DNA of 7,519 nt, from contig WFOW01000075.1 of NCBI GenBank assembly GCA_015487895.1, positions 1 through 7,519 of the forward strand. The letters are read 5' to 3'. This stretch comes from Gammaproteobacteria bacterium. GTDB lineage: Bacteria > Pseudomonadota > Gammaproteobacteria > S144-34. Shown piece after piece: positions 1 to 7,519 of the stretch (position 1 is the stretch's first letter; each line of letters starts with the position of its first letter). The translations under genes and the position numbers were made by a program. The notes beneath the pieces were generated by a model that worked only from the letters and a program-made list of their open reading frames with translations, was not told the origin of the DNA and did not search any database.

Positions 1-449
<449 letters not shown>

Positions 450-1628
450 TCAGGCGCTGCGCGCCTCGGGCAGGCCGGCGTCGGCGCGCAGCGCCTCGGC
501 CTTGTCCGTGCGCTCCCAGCTGAACTCGGGCTCCTCGCGCCCGAAGTGGCCGTAGGCCGCCGTCCTGCGGTAGATCGGGCGCAGCAGGTCGAGCATCTCG
601 ATGATGCCGCCCGGGCGCAGGTCGAAGTGCGCGCGCACCAGCTCGGCGATGCGCTCGTCCGGGATGCGCCCGGTGCCGAAGGTCTGCACGCTGATCGAGG
701 TCGGCTCGGCCACCCCGATGGCGTAGGAGACCTGGATCTCGCAGCGTGCGGCTAGCCCCGCGGCGACCACGTTCTTGGCCACGTAGCGGCCGGCGTAGGC
801 GGCCGAGCGGTCGACCTTGGAGGGGTCCTTCCCCGAGAAGGCCCCGCCGCCGTGGCGGGCCATCCCCCCGTAGGTGTCGACGATGATCTTGCGGCCGGTG
901 AGGCCGGCGTCCCCCACCGGGCCGCCGATGACGAAGCGCCCCGTGGGGTTGATGTGATAGCGCGTTCCCCGGTGCAGCCAGCCCGGCGGGATCACGGGCT
1001 TGATGATCTCCTCCATCACCGCCTCGCGCAGGGCCTCGGTATGGACGTCCGGGGCGTGCTGGGTCGAGAGCACGACGGCGTCGACCGCCACCGGGCGGCC
1101 TTCGCGGTAGCGCACCGTCACCTGGCTCTTGGCGTCCGGGCGCAGCCAGGGCAGGCGGCCGCTGCGCCGCAGCTCGGCCTGGCGCTGCACCAGGCGGTGG
1201 GCGTAATGGATGGGCGCGGGCATCAGCGCCTCGGTCTCGTCCGTGGCGTAGCCGAACATCATGCCCTGGTCGCCCGCCCCCTGCGCCTTGGGGTCGCCGC
1301 GGTCCACGCCGCGGCGGATGTCCGGCGACTGCTTGCCCACGGCCACCAGAACCGCGCAGGTCGCGCCGTCGAAGCCCACCTCGGAGCTGTCGTAGCCGAT
1401 GCCCGTGACGGTCTCGCGCACCACCGACTCGTAGTCGACGGCGGCGTCGGTGGTGATCTCGCCGGCCAGCATGACCAGCCCGGTCTTGACCAGCGTCTCG
1501 CAGGCCACGCGCGCGTGGCGGTCGCGCGCGAGGATCGCATCGAGGACCGCGTCCGAGACCTGGTCGGCGACCTTGTCCGGGTGGCCTTCCGAGACCGATT
1601 CCGAGGTGAAGACGTGCTCCGTTGCCAT
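450..1628 (-). CDS. metK: S-adenosylmethionine synthase (methionine adenosyltransferase)
   Basis: MetK makes S-adenosylmethionine from ATP and L-methionine, releasing phosphate and pyrophosphate. It is a cytosolic homotetramer needing Mg2+ and K+. The 392-residue product is close to the 384 of E. coli MetK. It carries [15 protein letters not shown] at 5-19, with the catalytic His16 and Asp18 (E. coli His14 and Asp16). The adenosine-binding hexapeptide GAGDQG is at 117-122, [10 protein letters not shown] at about 162-171, and the phosphate-binding [16 protein letters not shown] begins at 260. The C-terminal AAYGHFGRE is also present. No key residue is missing; a few extra residues after AGLPEA at the C-terminus explain the slightly greater length. 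The ATG at 1628-1626 follows a GGGAG at 1638-1634 with 5-base spacing. It lies 116 bases after the PhnD-like gene and 93 bases before ahcY, all on one strand. MetJ-type boxes are not apparent upstream. Confidence 0.99.
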   Translation of the reverse strand: MATEHVFTSESVSEGHPDKVADQVSDAVLDAILARDRHARVACETLVKTGLVMLAGEITTDAAVDYESVVRETVTGIGYDSSEVGFDGATCAVLVAVGKQSPDIRRGVDRGDPKAQGAGDQGMMFGYATDETEALMPAPIHYAHRLVQRQAELRRSGRLPWLRPDAKSQVTVRYREGRPVAVDAVVLSTQHAPDVHTEALREAVMEEIIKPVIPPGWLHRGTRYHINPTGRFVIGGPVGDAGLTGRKIIVDTYGGMARHGGGAFSGKDPSKVDRSAAYAGRYVAKNVVAAGLAARCEIQVSYAIGVAEPTSISVQTFGTGRIPDERIAELVRAHFDLRPGGIIEMLDLLRPIYRRTAAYGHFGREEPEFSWERTDKAEALRADAGLPEARSA

Positions 1629-1744
1629 TGTCGCTCCCGCGTATTGGGGGGCGTCGCGCCCCCGGCCCGCCGCGTGCCGGAATCCCCAGCGGCAGCACAG
1701 TCTAGCGCCTCACCGGCGCCGGCGCATCCGCGCCGGGTCAGGCC
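1629..1744 (-). promoter_or_regulatory. metK upstream region: possible -10 element and two GC hairpins
   Basis: This 116-base gap holds three visible elements. A 7-bp stem CCGGCGC/GCGCCGG with a 4-base loop (1736-1719) begins 8 bases after the stop of the PhnD-like gene; without a following T run it is at most a weak 3'-end structure. CTAGACT at 1705-1699 contains TAGACT, four of six to the -10 consensus, with no recognisable -35; it would place a transcript start near 1692. A second perfect stem GGGGGCG/CGCCCCC with a 3-base loop (1663-1647) sits 8 bases before the metK ribosome binding site and could hinder or tune ribosome access. Independent metK transcription is plausible but not shown. 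Confidence 0.3.
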
Positions 1745-2581
1745 TCAGTACCCCCAGACGCCCTCGAGCAGCTTGGCGTAGCCGTCGTAGATCTTCGCGT
1801 CGGCGGCCACGAAGCGCGGGAAGTTGATGCCCTTGAGCATGGCCTGGCCCTCGGGGGTGCGGTCGGCCTCCACCAAGGCCCTGCGCAGGGCCTTGCGCAC
1901 CGCCTCCGGCACCTCCGGCGAGGCCGAGAAGGCGATGTGCGGCACGGGCTCGGTGGTGGTGACCACGTTGAGGGGGAATGCGCCGACCAGCGGCGAGGGC
2001 ACGATGGCCCCCACGGCACGGCCCTTGAGCACCGCCTCGATGGCGTCGCGGGAGTTGTCGACCTCGACCGTCACCGGCTGGCGCAGGGGGTTGGGGAACA
2101 TCTGTGCCAGGCGCACGGCGCCGAGGCTCGGCGAGCCGATGGTGGCCACCGGCCTGCCGATGAGCTCCGAGGGCTCCAGCACCAGGGTGTCCTCGGCGGT
2201 CACGAGGCTGTAGCTGACCGTGTCCGGGATCTTGGCCAGCACCACGTAGCCCATGTTCTTGACGCGCCAGTCCGTGAAGTGGGCGGCGTCGAGGATGAGA
2301 TCGTAACCGCCGCGCTTCATCTTCGCCCAGTAGGCGAGGAAGTTGACCGCCGTGACGAGCCGGATCTCGTGGCCGGTGCGCTTGCTGAGGTAGTCGGCCA
2401 GCGGCTGGAAGGCCTTGCGGGTCTGCGCGGGCGGCAGGATGGGCTGGACGACGAAGGTGTAGCTGTCGGCCAGCGCCCGGCCCGGGAGCAGCCCGGCCAC
2501 GGCGGCGAGCGCGAGGACGAGACAGGAGAAGGTGGCGGGCAGGTGCCGCACCCACCGGGTGATACCATCAGGGATGCTCAC
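1745..2581 (-). CDS. PhnD-like periplasmic phosphate/phosphonate-type substrate-binding protein
   Basis: This is a 278-residue probable periplasmic solute-binding protein of the PhnD/phosphonate-binding type (the PF12974-like fold). The N-terminus has a signal peptide: basic residues (RWVRH) at 9-13, a hydrophobic core at about 17-32, and an ALA cleavage motif at 36-38 giving a mature start of DSYTF. There is no convincing lipobox. The mature part shows family hallmarks: VQPILPP followed by KAFQPLADYLSKRTG, then a GGYDLILDAAHFTDWR segment in the first lobe. The second lobe carries ELIGRPVATIGSPSLGAVRLAQ and VDNSRDAIEAVLKGRAVGAIVPS. The GTG start at 2581-2579 is chosen because GGAGGG lies at 2594-2589 with 7-base spacing. 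No ABC permease or ATPase is adjacent, so it could be an orphan sensor or scavenging component. Ligand unknown; family membership is from recognition, not a search. Confidence 0.85.
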   Translation of the reverse strand: MSIPDGITRWVRHLPATFSCLVLALAAVAGLLPGRALADSYTFVVQPILPPAQTRKAFQPLADYLSKRTGHEIRLVTAVNFLAYWAKMKRGGYDLILDAAHFTDWRVKNMGYVVLAKIPDTVSYSLVTAEDTLVLEPSELIGRPVATIGSPSLGAVRLAQMFPNPLRQPVTVEVDNSRDAIEAVLKGRAVGAIVPSPLVGAFPLNVVTTTEPVPHIAFSASPEVPEAVRKALRRALVEADRTPEGQAMLKGINFPRFVAADAKIYDGYAKLLEGVWGY

Positions 2582-2603
2582 CGAACGACCCTCCGCTTTG
2601 CTT

Positions 2604-2638
2604 CCTTTGTTATCAAGGAATTACGCCAGCGAGTCTAG
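2604..2638 (-). promoter_or_regulatory. Possible promoter of the PhnD-like gene
   Basis: Two readings are possible on the minus strand. In the first, TAGACT (2637-2632) acts as a -35 (four of six to TTGACA) and GATAAC (2614-2609) as a -10 (four of six) with exactly 17 bases between; transcription would start near 2602, about 20 bases before the GTG. In the second, TAGACT is itself a -10, as suggested by similar CTAGA(C/A)T heptamers ahead of metK and ahcY, giving a leader of about 44 bases. The sequence cannot decide between them. Confidence 0.3.
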
Positions 2639-2738
2639 GTGGCGCCGGCGGCCCGCGCAAGGCGCCGGCAGGTTGCCGCAGGACGCAGCGGCAGGTGCAC
2701 GCCGACGAACGGCATCCCTCTGGGCGGTGCCTGGTGCC

Positions 2739-2767
2739 TTGCTAGGCAGGAGGGGGTCGGTGAAAAT
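2739..2767 (+). promoter_or_regulatory. Candidate sigma70-type promoter for the tkt-gap-pgk-pyk operon
   Basis: TTGCTA (2739-2744) and GAAAAT (2762-2767), each four of six to the sigma70 consensus, are separated by 17 bases in one of the few AT-rich patches of the intergenic region. The -35 lies inside a perfect inverted repeat TGCCT-N4-AGGCA (2735-2748) and the -10 inside a second dyad TGAAA-N7-TTTCA (2761-2777). Either could be an operator. A start near 2774 would give a leader of roughly 205 bases. The match is modest, so this is a candidate only. Confidence 0.35.
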
Positions 2768-2775
2768 AAGCGTTT

Positions 2776-2976
2776 CATCGCGCAGCGATGTCCGTTCCGC
2801 GGCGCCGCAGCGCACGGCCCGCGGGGCGCCGGAGCGCACAGAGCATCGAATCCTCTCTGCCCGGGGGTGGCCCCGGCAGGCGCGGACCCGCCCGTGCGGG
2901 CGGGAGGGTGCGCATGTCGCGCCGCGCCGGAGGGTCGGGCTGCTGGAACCAGACATTCGCCGAAACAGGGGAGAAG
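2776..2976 (+). promoter_or_regulatory. Long GC-rich tkt leader with hairpins and an upstream in-frame start
   Basis: Just after the proposed promoter is a 6-bp hairpin CATCGC/GCGATG with a 3-base loop (2776-2790). Further on is a very stable stem CCCGCCC/GGGCGGG with a GTGC loop (2887-2904). The sequence GGGAGGG at 2902-2908 overlaps the 3' arm of that stem and lies 5 bases before an ATG at 2914, which is in frame with tkt and would add 22 residues ([22 protein letters not shown]). The tkt start proper has its own AGGGGAG at 2967-2973. The hairpin could occlude the upstream ribosome binding site. The elements are seen in sequence; regulation is inferred. Confidence 0.3.
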
Positions 2977-2979
2977 GTC

Positions 2980-4980
2980 ATGCCTTCGCGTAAAGACCTG
3001 GCCAACGCGATCCGTGCCCTCAGCATGGACGCGGTCCAGAAGGCAAACTCGGGCCATCCCGGCATGCCCATGGGCATGGCGGACATCGCCGAGGTGCTGT
3101 GGAACGACTACATGCGCCACAACCCGGCGAACCCGAAGTGGTGGGACCGCGACCGCTTCGTGCTCTCGAACGGCCACGGCTCCATGCTGCTCTACGCCGT
3201 GCTGCACCTGACGGGCTACGACCTCAGCATCGAGGACATCAAGAACTTCCGCCAGCTCCACTCCAAGACCCCGGGCCATCCCGAGTACGGCATCACGCCC
3301 GGCGTCGAGACCACCACCGGCCCGCTGGGGCAGGGCATCACCAACGCCGTGGGCATGGCGCTCGCCGAGAAGGTGCTCGCCGCGCGCTTCAACCGCGAGG
3401 GCCACACCATCGTCGACCACTGGACCTACGTCTTCCTGGGCGACGGCTGCCTCATGGAGGGCGTCTCGCACGAGGCCTGCTCGCTCGCTGGCACCTGGGG
3501 GCTGGGCAAGCTGATCGCCTTCTACGACGACAACGGCATCTCCATCGACGGCCACGTCGAGGGCTGGTTCACGGACGACACGCCGGGGCGCTTCGAGGCC
3601 TACGGCTGGCACGTGGTTCGGGGCGTGGACGGCCACGATCCCGAGGCCATCCGCCGCGCCATCGAGGAGGCGCGCGCGGTCACGGACAAGCCCTCGCTCA
3701 TCTGCTGCAAGACCGTGATCGGCTACGGCGCGCCCAACCTGTGCGGCTCGCACGACTGCCACGGCGCGCCCCTGGGCGAGGACGAGGTGCAGGCGACGCG
3801 CGAGAACATCGGCTGGCCGCACCCGCCCTTCGTCATCCCCGAGGAGATCTACAAGGGCTGGGACGCGCGCGAGAAGGGCGCGCGCCTCGAGGCCGAGTGG
3901 CGCGAGCGCTTCGAGGCCTACCGCAAGGCCTATCCGGAGCTCGCCGCCGAGTTCGAGCGCCGCATGGAGGGCAGGCTCCCCGAGGGCTGGGCCGAGCACG
4001 CGCGCGCCTTCGTCGAGAAGGTGCAGGCCGAGGCCAAGGACATGGCCACGCGCAAGGCCTCGCAGGTGGCGCTCGAGGGCTACGGGCCCAGGCTGCCGGA
4101 GCTCATCGGCGGCTCGGCCGACCTCGCCGGCTCCAACAACACCATCTGGTCGGGCTCCAAGGGCATCTCGAAGGACGACCCGGACGGCAACTATGTCTAC
4201 TACGGCGTGCGCGAGTTCGGCATGTCGGCGATCATGAACGGGCTCGCCCTGCACGGCGGCTTCATCCCCTACGGCGGCACCTTCCTGGTGTTTTCGGACT
4301 ACGCCCGCAACGCCGTGCGCATGTCCGCGCTCATGGGGCTGGGGGTGATCTACGTCTACACCCACGACTCGATCGGCCTCGGCGAGGACGGGCCCACGCA
4401 CCAGCCCATCGAGCACGTCGCGAGCCTGAGGCTCATCCCCAACATGCACGTCTGGCGCCCCTGCGACGGCGCCGAGACCGCGGTCGCCTGGCGCGCGGCC
4501 ATCGAGCGCCGCGACGGGCCGACGGCGCTGGTGCTCACGCGCCAGGGCCTCAAGGCGCAGGCGCGCACGCCCGAGCAGCTCGAGGGCGCCGCGCGCGGCG
4601 GCTACGTCATCTCCGACTGCGAGGGCACGCCCGAGGCGATCGTCATCGCCACCGGCTCGGAGGTGGTGCTCGCCCTCGAGGCCCAGCGCCTGCTCGCCGG
4701 GCGCGGCCGGCGCGTGCGCGTGGTCTCCATGCCCTGCGCGGAGGTCTTCGACGCCCAGGACGAGGCCTGGCGCGAGTCCGTGCTGCCCTCGTCCGTGCAG
4801 GCGCGCGTGGCGGTCGAGGCCGGGACCACCCCCTACTGGCACCGCTACGTCGGCTGCCGCGGGCGCGTGGTGGGCATCGACCGCTTCGGCGAGTCGGCGC
4901 CGGGCAAGGTCCTGTTCGAGCACTTCGGGTTCACCGCGGAGAACGTGGCGCGCGCCGTGGAGGAGACCCTCGGCGGCTGA
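2980..4980 (+). CDS. tkt: Transketolase
   Basis: Transketolase is a cytosolic, thiamine-diphosphate- and divalent-metal-dependent enzyme. It moves two-carbon ketol units between sugar phosphates in the non-oxidative pentose phosphate pathway and in Calvin-cycle regeneration. The 666-residue product matches the usual length (E. coli TktA 663). In order, it shows His26 and His66, GPLGQG at 114-119, the thiamine-diphosphate motif GDG at 154-156 ending at DDN 183-185, and His261. The catalytic glutamate is in REFGM (Glu412), and the substrate-binding [16 protein letters not shown] begins at 461. The start at 2980 is favoured because [22 protein letters not shown] aligns with the E. coli N-terminus and AGGGGAG sits 6 bases upstream; an in-frame ATG at 2914 is less likely. 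It is first in an apparent operon with gap, pgk and pyk, 67 bases before gap. No frameshift or missing key residue is seen. Confidence 0.99.
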   Translation: MPSRKDLANAIRALSMDAVQKANSGHPGMPMGMADIAEVLWNDYMRHNPANPKWWDRDRFVLSNGHGSMLLYAVLHLTGYDLSIEDIKNFRQLHSKTPGHPEYGITPGVETTTGPLGQGITNAVGMALAEKVLAARFNREGHTIVDHWTYVFLGDGCLMEGVSHEACSLAGTWGLGKLIAFYDDNGISIDGHVEGWFTDDTPGRFEAYGWHVVRGVDGHDPEAIRRAIEEARAVTDKPSLICCKTVIGYGAPNLCGSHDCHGAPLGEDEVQATRENIGWPHPPFVIPEEIYKGWDAREKGARLEAEWRERFEAYRKAYPELAAEFERRMEGRLPEGWAEHARAFVEKVQAEAKDMATRKASQVALEGYGPRLPELIGGSADLAGSNNTIWSGSKGISKDDPDGNYVYYGVREFGMSAIMNGLALHGGFIPYGGTFLVFSDYARNAVRMSALMGLGVIYVYTHDSIGLGEDGPTHQPIEHVASLRLIPNMHVWRPCDGAETAVAWRAAIERRDGPTALVLTRQGLKAQARTPEQLEGAARGGYVISDCEGTPEAIVIATGSEVVLALEAQRLLAGRGRRVRVVSMPCAEVFDAQDEAWRESVLPSSVQARVAVEAGTTPYWHRYVGCRGRVVGIDRFGESAPGKVLFEHFGFTAENVARAVEETLGG

Positions 4981-5047
4981 GCGGCGCGCTCCGCCCGGGC
5001 GGCGCCGCCGCCCCCTGACGACTCTGGCATCTGCGAGGAGAGAGACG
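4981..5047 (+). other. tkt-gap spacer with overlapping GC palindromes
   Basis: This 67-base spacer begins with a small stem GAGCG/CGCTC (4979-4991) overlapping the tkt stop. It also holds two overlapping perfect 12-base palindromes, CCGCCCGGGCGG (4991-5002) and GGCGGCGCCGCC (4998-5009). A run of five C follows rather than T, so termination is unlikely. The gap ribosome binding site AGGAG (5036-5040) lies 7 bases before its ATG. The simplest reading is operon continuity, with possible transcript-stabilising structure. Confidence 0.35.
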
Positions 5048-6061
5048 ATGGCGATCAAGGTTGCGATCAACGGCTTCGGCCGCATCGGCCGTAACGTCCT
5101 GCGGGCGCTGTACGAGGCGGGCCGCACCAACGAGATCCAGGTGGTGGCGATCAACGACCTGGGCAACGCCCAGACCAATGCGCACCTGACCCGCTACGAC
5201 ACGGTCCACGGGCGCTTCGCCGGCAGCGTGGACGTCGACGGCGACTACCTGGTGGTCAACGGCGATCGCATCCGCGTCTTCGCCGAGCGCGACCCCGCCA
5301 AGCTGCCCTGGGGCGAGCTCGGCATCGACGTCGTCATGGAGTGCACGGGGCTCTTCACCTCGAAGGAGAAGTCCATGCCCCACATCAACGCCGGCGCCAA
5401 GAAGGTCCTGATCTCGGCGCCCGGCGGCAAGGACGTGGACGCCACCGTGGTCTACGGTGTCAACCACCACGTCCTCAAGGCGGAGCACCAGGTGGTCTCC
5501 AACGCCTCCTGCACCACCAACTGCCTGGCGCCGCTGGTCAAGCCGCTGCACGAGAAGATCGGCGTCGTGCGCGGCCTCATGACCACCATCCACTCCTACA
5601 CCAACGACCAGGTCCTGATCGACGTCTACCACAAGGACCTGCGCCGCGCGCGCTCGGCCACCCAGTCGCAGATCCCGACCAAGACCGGCGCCGCCGCCGC
5701 GGTCGGCCTCGTGCTGCCGGAGCTCAACGGCAAGCTCGACGGCTTCGCCGTGCGCGTGCCCACCATCAACGTCTCGCTGGTGGATCTCACCTTCGAGGCC
5801 GCACGCGACACGTCGATCGACGAGATCAACGCGGTGCTGAAGGAGGCGGCCGAGGGCGAGCTCAAGGGCATCCTCGCCTACAACGACGAGCCGCTGGTCT
5901 CCATGGACTTCAACCACACCACGGTGTCCTCCACCTACGACGCCACGCTCACGCGCATCATCGACGGCCGGCTGGTGAAGGTCTGCTCCTGGTACGACAA
6001 CGAGTGGGGCTTCTCCAACCGCATGCTCGACACCTGCGTGGCGATGATGAGCGCCGAGTGA
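5048..6061 (+). CDS. gap: Type I glyceraldehyde-3-phosphate dehydrogenase
   Basis: This cytosolic homotetramer interconverts glyceraldehyde-3-phosphate and 1,3-bisphosphoglycerate, in glycolysis or in the reverse gluconeogenic or Calvin direction. The 337-residue length is typical. NGFGRIGR at 8-15 is the Rossmann dinucleotide loop, and Asp37 in INDLGN is the acidic residue expected to favour [12 protein letters not shown] carries the catalytic Cys155, with His182 its partner. [11 protein letters not shown] begins at 210 and [12 protein letters not shown] at 315. The S-loop reads [11 protein letters not shown] (192-202) rather than the DGPS form of E. coli GapA, which places it nearer the GapB/Epd-like or autotroph-type enzymes than classical GapA. 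The residues look right for GAPDH rather than erythrose-4-phosphate dehydrogenase, given the pgk neighbour, but the subtype is not settled. The start is supported by AGGAG with 7-base spacing. It is second in the tkt operon. Confidence 0.97.
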   Translation: MAIKVAINGFGRIGRNVLRALYEAGRTNEIQVVAINDLGNAQTNAHLTRYDTVHGRFAGSVDVDGDYLVVNGDRIRVFAERDPAKLPWGELGIDVVMECTGLFTSKEKSMPHINAGAKKVLISAPGGKDVDATVVYGVNHHVLKAEHQVVSNASCTTNCLAPLVKPLHEKIGVVRGLMTTIHSYTNDQVLIDVYHKDLRRARSATQSQIPTKTGAAAAVGLVLPELNGKLDGFAVRVPTINVSLVDLTFEAARDTSIDEINAVLKEAAEGELKGILAYNDEPLVSMDFNHTTVSSTYDATLTRIIDGRLVKVCSWYDNEWGFSNRMLDTCVAMMSAE

Positions 6062-6078
6062 GGCGCGGGGGGTGACCG

Positions 6079-6104
6079 GCCGGGGCGCCCGCGGGCGCCC
6101 CGGC
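6079..6104 (+). promoter_or_regulatory. Strong hairpin in the gap-pgk spacer
   Basis: A perfect inverted repeat, GCCGGGGCGCC plus C (6079-6090) against GGGCGCCCCGGC (6093-6104), can form an 11-bp all-GC stem with a CGCG tetraloop. It begins 17 bases after the gap stop. What follows is GTCCATTTCC, with only three T in a row, so it is a poor intrinsic terminator. More likely roles are protection of the upstream gap message, partial attenuation, or an RNA-processing site that sets gap and pgk levels separately. The pgk ribosome binding site lies 23 bases further on. Structure seen, role inferred. Confidence 0.4.
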
Positions 6105-6142
6105 GTCCATTTCCGCAAGGGGCACAGGGGGAGCCAGCCGAG

Positions 6143-7333
6143 ATGTCCGTGATCAAGATGACCGAGCTCGACCTCGCGGGCAAGCGCGTGCTCATCCGCG
6201 AGGACCTCAACGTCCCGCTCAAGGACGGGCGGGTGGCCGACGACACGCGCATCCGAGCCTCGCTGCCTACCATCGAGCACGCCATGAGGGCCGGGGCGCG
6301 CACCATGCTCATGTCGCACCTCGGCCGTCCCGAGGAGGGCGTCTTCGACGAGAAGTACTCGCTGCGGCCGGTGGCCGAGCACCTTTCGGGCCTGCTCGGG
6401 CGCGAGGTGCGCCTGGTCAGGGATTACCTGGAGCATCCGCCCGAGGTTGCCGAGGGCGAGGTGGTGGTGCTGGAGAACGTGCGCTTCAACAAGGGCGAGA
6501 AGAAGGACGACGAGGCGCTGGCGCGCAAGTACGCCGCGCTGTGCGACGTCTACGTGATGGATGCCTTCGGCACCGCCCACCGCGCGCAGGCCTCGACCCA
6601 CGGGGTGGCGCGCTTCGCGCCGGTCGCCTGCGCGGGGCCGCTGCTCGCCGCCGAGCTCGAGGCCCTGGGCAAGGCCCTCGAGAGCCCCGCGCGGCCCATG
6701 GTCGCCATCGTCGGCGGCTCCAAGGTCTCGACCAAGCTCACGGTGCTCGACGCCCTCTCGCGCAAGGTCGACCAGCTCATCGTGGGCGGCGGCATCGCCA
6801 ACACCTTCATCGCGGCGGCCGGCCACCCGGTCGGCAAGTCGCTCTACGAGCCGGACCTCGTGGCCGAGGCCCGGCGCCTCATGGAGCAGGCGCGCGCCAA
6901 GGGCGGCGAGATCCCGGTGCCGAGCGACGTCGTCGTCGCCAAGGAGTTCTCGGAGAGCGCCGCTGCGGTCACCAAGGCGGTGGACCAGGTGGCCGAGGAC
7001 GAGATGATCCTCGACATCGGCCCCGAGACCGCCGAGCGCTACGCCGGGATCCTCAAGGGCGCCGGCACCATCGTGTGGAACGGTCCCGTGGGGGTGTTCG
7101 AGTTCGACCAGTTCGCGGGCGGCACGCGCCGCCTCGCCGAGGCCATCGCCGAGAGCCCCGCCTTCTCCATCGCTGGCGGGGGAGACACGCTGGCGGCGAT
7201 CGCCAAGTTCGGCGTCGCCGACCGCATCTCCTACATCTCCACCGGCGGCGGCGCCTTCCTCGAGTTCCTCGAGGGCAAGAAGCTACCGGCCGTGGCGGTG
7301 CTGGAGGAGCGCGCGGCGGAGCGCGGCGCTTGA
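6143..7333 (+). CDS. pgk: Phosphoglycerate kinase
   Basis: This cytosolic monomer transfers phosphate between 1,3-bisphosphoglycerate and ADP in glycolysis, or from ATP to 3-phosphoglycerate in the reductive direction. The 396 residues fit bacterial Pgk. The N-terminal substrate domain has REDLNVP at 19-25 (Asp21 and Asn23 contact 3-phosphoglycerate), SHLGRP at 58-63, LENVRF at 110-115 and DAFGTAHR at 140-147. The nucleotide domain has GGSKVSTK at 191-198, VGGGIANTF at 214-222, WNGPVGVFE at 312-320, GGGDT at 345-349 and STGGGAF at 366-372. All expected motifs are intact. The ATG at 6143 has GGGGGAG at 6127-6133, 9 bases upstream. It lies 81 bases after gap, with a strong hairpin between, and only 22 bases before pyk, supporting a shared transcript with its product passing on towards pyruvate. 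Confidence 0.99.
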   Translation: MSVIKMTELDLAGKRVLIREDLNVPLKDGRVADDTRIRASLPTIEHAMRAGARTMLMSHLGRPEEGVFDEKYSLRPVAEHLSGLLGREVRLVRDYLEHPPEVAEGEVVVLENVRFNKGEKKDDEALARKYAALCDVYVMDAFGTAHRAQASTHGVARFAPVACAGPLLAAELEALGKALESPARPMVAIVGGSKVSTKLTVLDALSRKVDQLIVGGGIANTFIAAAGHPVGKSLYEPDLVAEARRLMEQARAKGGEIPVPSDVVVAKEFSESAAAVTKAVDQVAEDEMILDIGPETAERYAGILKGAGTIVWNGPVGVFEFDQFAGGTRRLAEAIAESPAFSIAGGGDTLAAIAKFGVADRISYISTGGGAFLEFLEGKKLPAVAVLEERAAERGA

Positions 7334-7355
7334 GCGCAGGCCGGCGGGCGCGCAC

Positions 7356-7519
7356 ATGCTGAGGCGCACCAAGATCATCGCCACGCTGGGCCCGGCCACC
7401 GACGAGCCGGCGGTGCTGGACGAGGTGATCCAGGCGGGCGTCGACGTGGTGCGCGTCAACTTCTCGCACGGCAGCGCCGAGGAGCACGTGCGCCGCGCCG
7501 AGACGGTGCGCAACCGCGC
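7356..7519 (+). CDS. pyk: Pyruvate kinase, N-terminal fragment, runs off the right edge
   Basis: Pyruvate kinase converts phosphoenolpyruvate and ADP to pyruvate and ATP in the cytosol, using Mg2+ and usually K+. Only 54 codons and two further bases are visible. They show [11 protein letters not shown] at 5-15, the start of the TIM barrel, and RVNFSHG at 33-39, whose Arg33, Asn35, Ser37 and His38 match conserved nucleotide- and cation-binding positions. [12 protein letters not shown] follows as the usual helix. The ATG at 7356 is the only reasonable start: no in-frame ATG, GTG or TTG lies between it and the pgk stop. There is no clear ribosome binding site in the 22-base gap, so translational coupling to pgk is plausible. 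Whether this is the type needing K+ cannot be told from the fragment. Confidence 0.95.
   Translation, partial: MLRRTKIIATLGPATDEPAVLDEVIQAGVDVVRVNFSHGSAEEHVRRAETVRNR

Larger units (their letters stand above)
2582..2979. other. Divergent intergenic region between the PhnD-like gene and tkt; no gene seen
   Basis: These 398 bases separate two divergent transcription units. I find no credible small gene: open frames here are arginine/proline/glycine-rich shadows of high G+C sequence and none continues a known family. Left part (2589-2640): ribosome binding site and possible promoter of the minus-strand gene. Middle (2641-2734): GC-rich, with a direct repeat of GGCGCCGGC at 2641-2649 and 2661-2669 and a 6-bp hairpin TGCCGC/GCGGCA at 2674-2693. 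Then 2735-2790: the AT-rich tkt promoter candidate with dyads. Right part (2791-2979): a G+C-rich leader with hairpins and the tkt ribosome binding site. No tRNA, terminator T run or riboswitch family that I know is visible. Confidence 0.6.

Noticed and set aside
1719..1736. Intrinsic terminator after the PhnD-like gene
   Set aside because: The 7-bp stem is not followed by a T run on the minus strand, so it does not meet the usual pattern.
1629..1744. MetJ operator ahead of metK
   Set aside because: No tandem AGACGTCT-like boxes are present in the gap.
2641..2669. Repeat element based on GGCGCCGGC copies
   Set aside because: There are only two nine-base copies in GC-rich sequence; this is expected by composition and not evidence of a repeat family or mobile element.
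2582..2979. CbbR operator or a small gene in the divergent region
   Set aside because: No TNA-N7-TNA pair was found at the right spacing, and the short open frames lack credible starts or compositions different from shadow frames.
2635..5178. Very long open frame on the minus strand opposite tkt (847 codons)
   Set aside because: It is antisense to an unmistakable transketolase, has no family resemblance, and is rich in Arg, Ala, Gly, His and Val as expected from high-G+C shadow frames.
4931..6826. Long minus-strand open frame opposite gap and pgk (631 codons)
   Set aside because: It spans parts of two clear genes and their spacer on the other strand, with composition typical of a shadow frame and no recognisable domain.

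Overview
The window is a G+C-rich stretch of bacterial chromosome coding for core metabolism. The proteins look gammaproteobacterial. Transketolase begins almost exactly like E. coli TktA, and MetK follows E. coli MetK almost motif for motif. A tkt-gap-pgk-pyk gene order is common in autotrophic, sulfur-oxidising or phototrophic Gammaproteobacteria, where these enzymes can serve the Calvin cycle. No RuBisCO or phosphoribulokinase is visible here, so an autotrophic lifestyle is inference only.

Left half (1-2581, minus strand, read right to left): a PhnD-like periplasmic binding protein (2581-1745), then metK (1628-450), then the N-terminal part of ahcY (356 to beyond base 1). MetK makes S-adenosylmethionine and AhcY removes the S-adenosylhomocysteine left after methylation, so these two genes form the SAM cycle. 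The binding protein has a clear signal peptide but no transporter partner in view. A CTAGA(C/A)T heptamer lies 50-80 bases before each of the three starts and may be a shared -10 element. The metK-ahcY gap is short and strongly foldable.

Centre (2582-2979): a divergent intergenic region of about 400 bases with no credible gene. It holds an AT-rich island with a weak sigma70-like promoter for tkt, several dyads, and a G+C-rich leader.

Right half (2980-7519, plus strand): tkt, gap, pgk and the first 54 codons of pyk, separated by 67, 81 and 22 bases, with good ribosome binding sites on the first three. They look like one operon running off the right edge. Together they cover the non-oxidative pentose phosphate (or Calvin regeneration) step and the triose-phosphate to pyruvate section of glycolysis or gluconeogenesis.

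I see no mobile element, CRISPR array, tRNA, rRNA or convincing intrinsic terminator, and no novel multi-gene system. The items most worth a second look are regulatory: the metK-ahcY leader, the tkt leader with its upstream in-frame start, the gap-pgk hairpin, and the unexplained binding protein.
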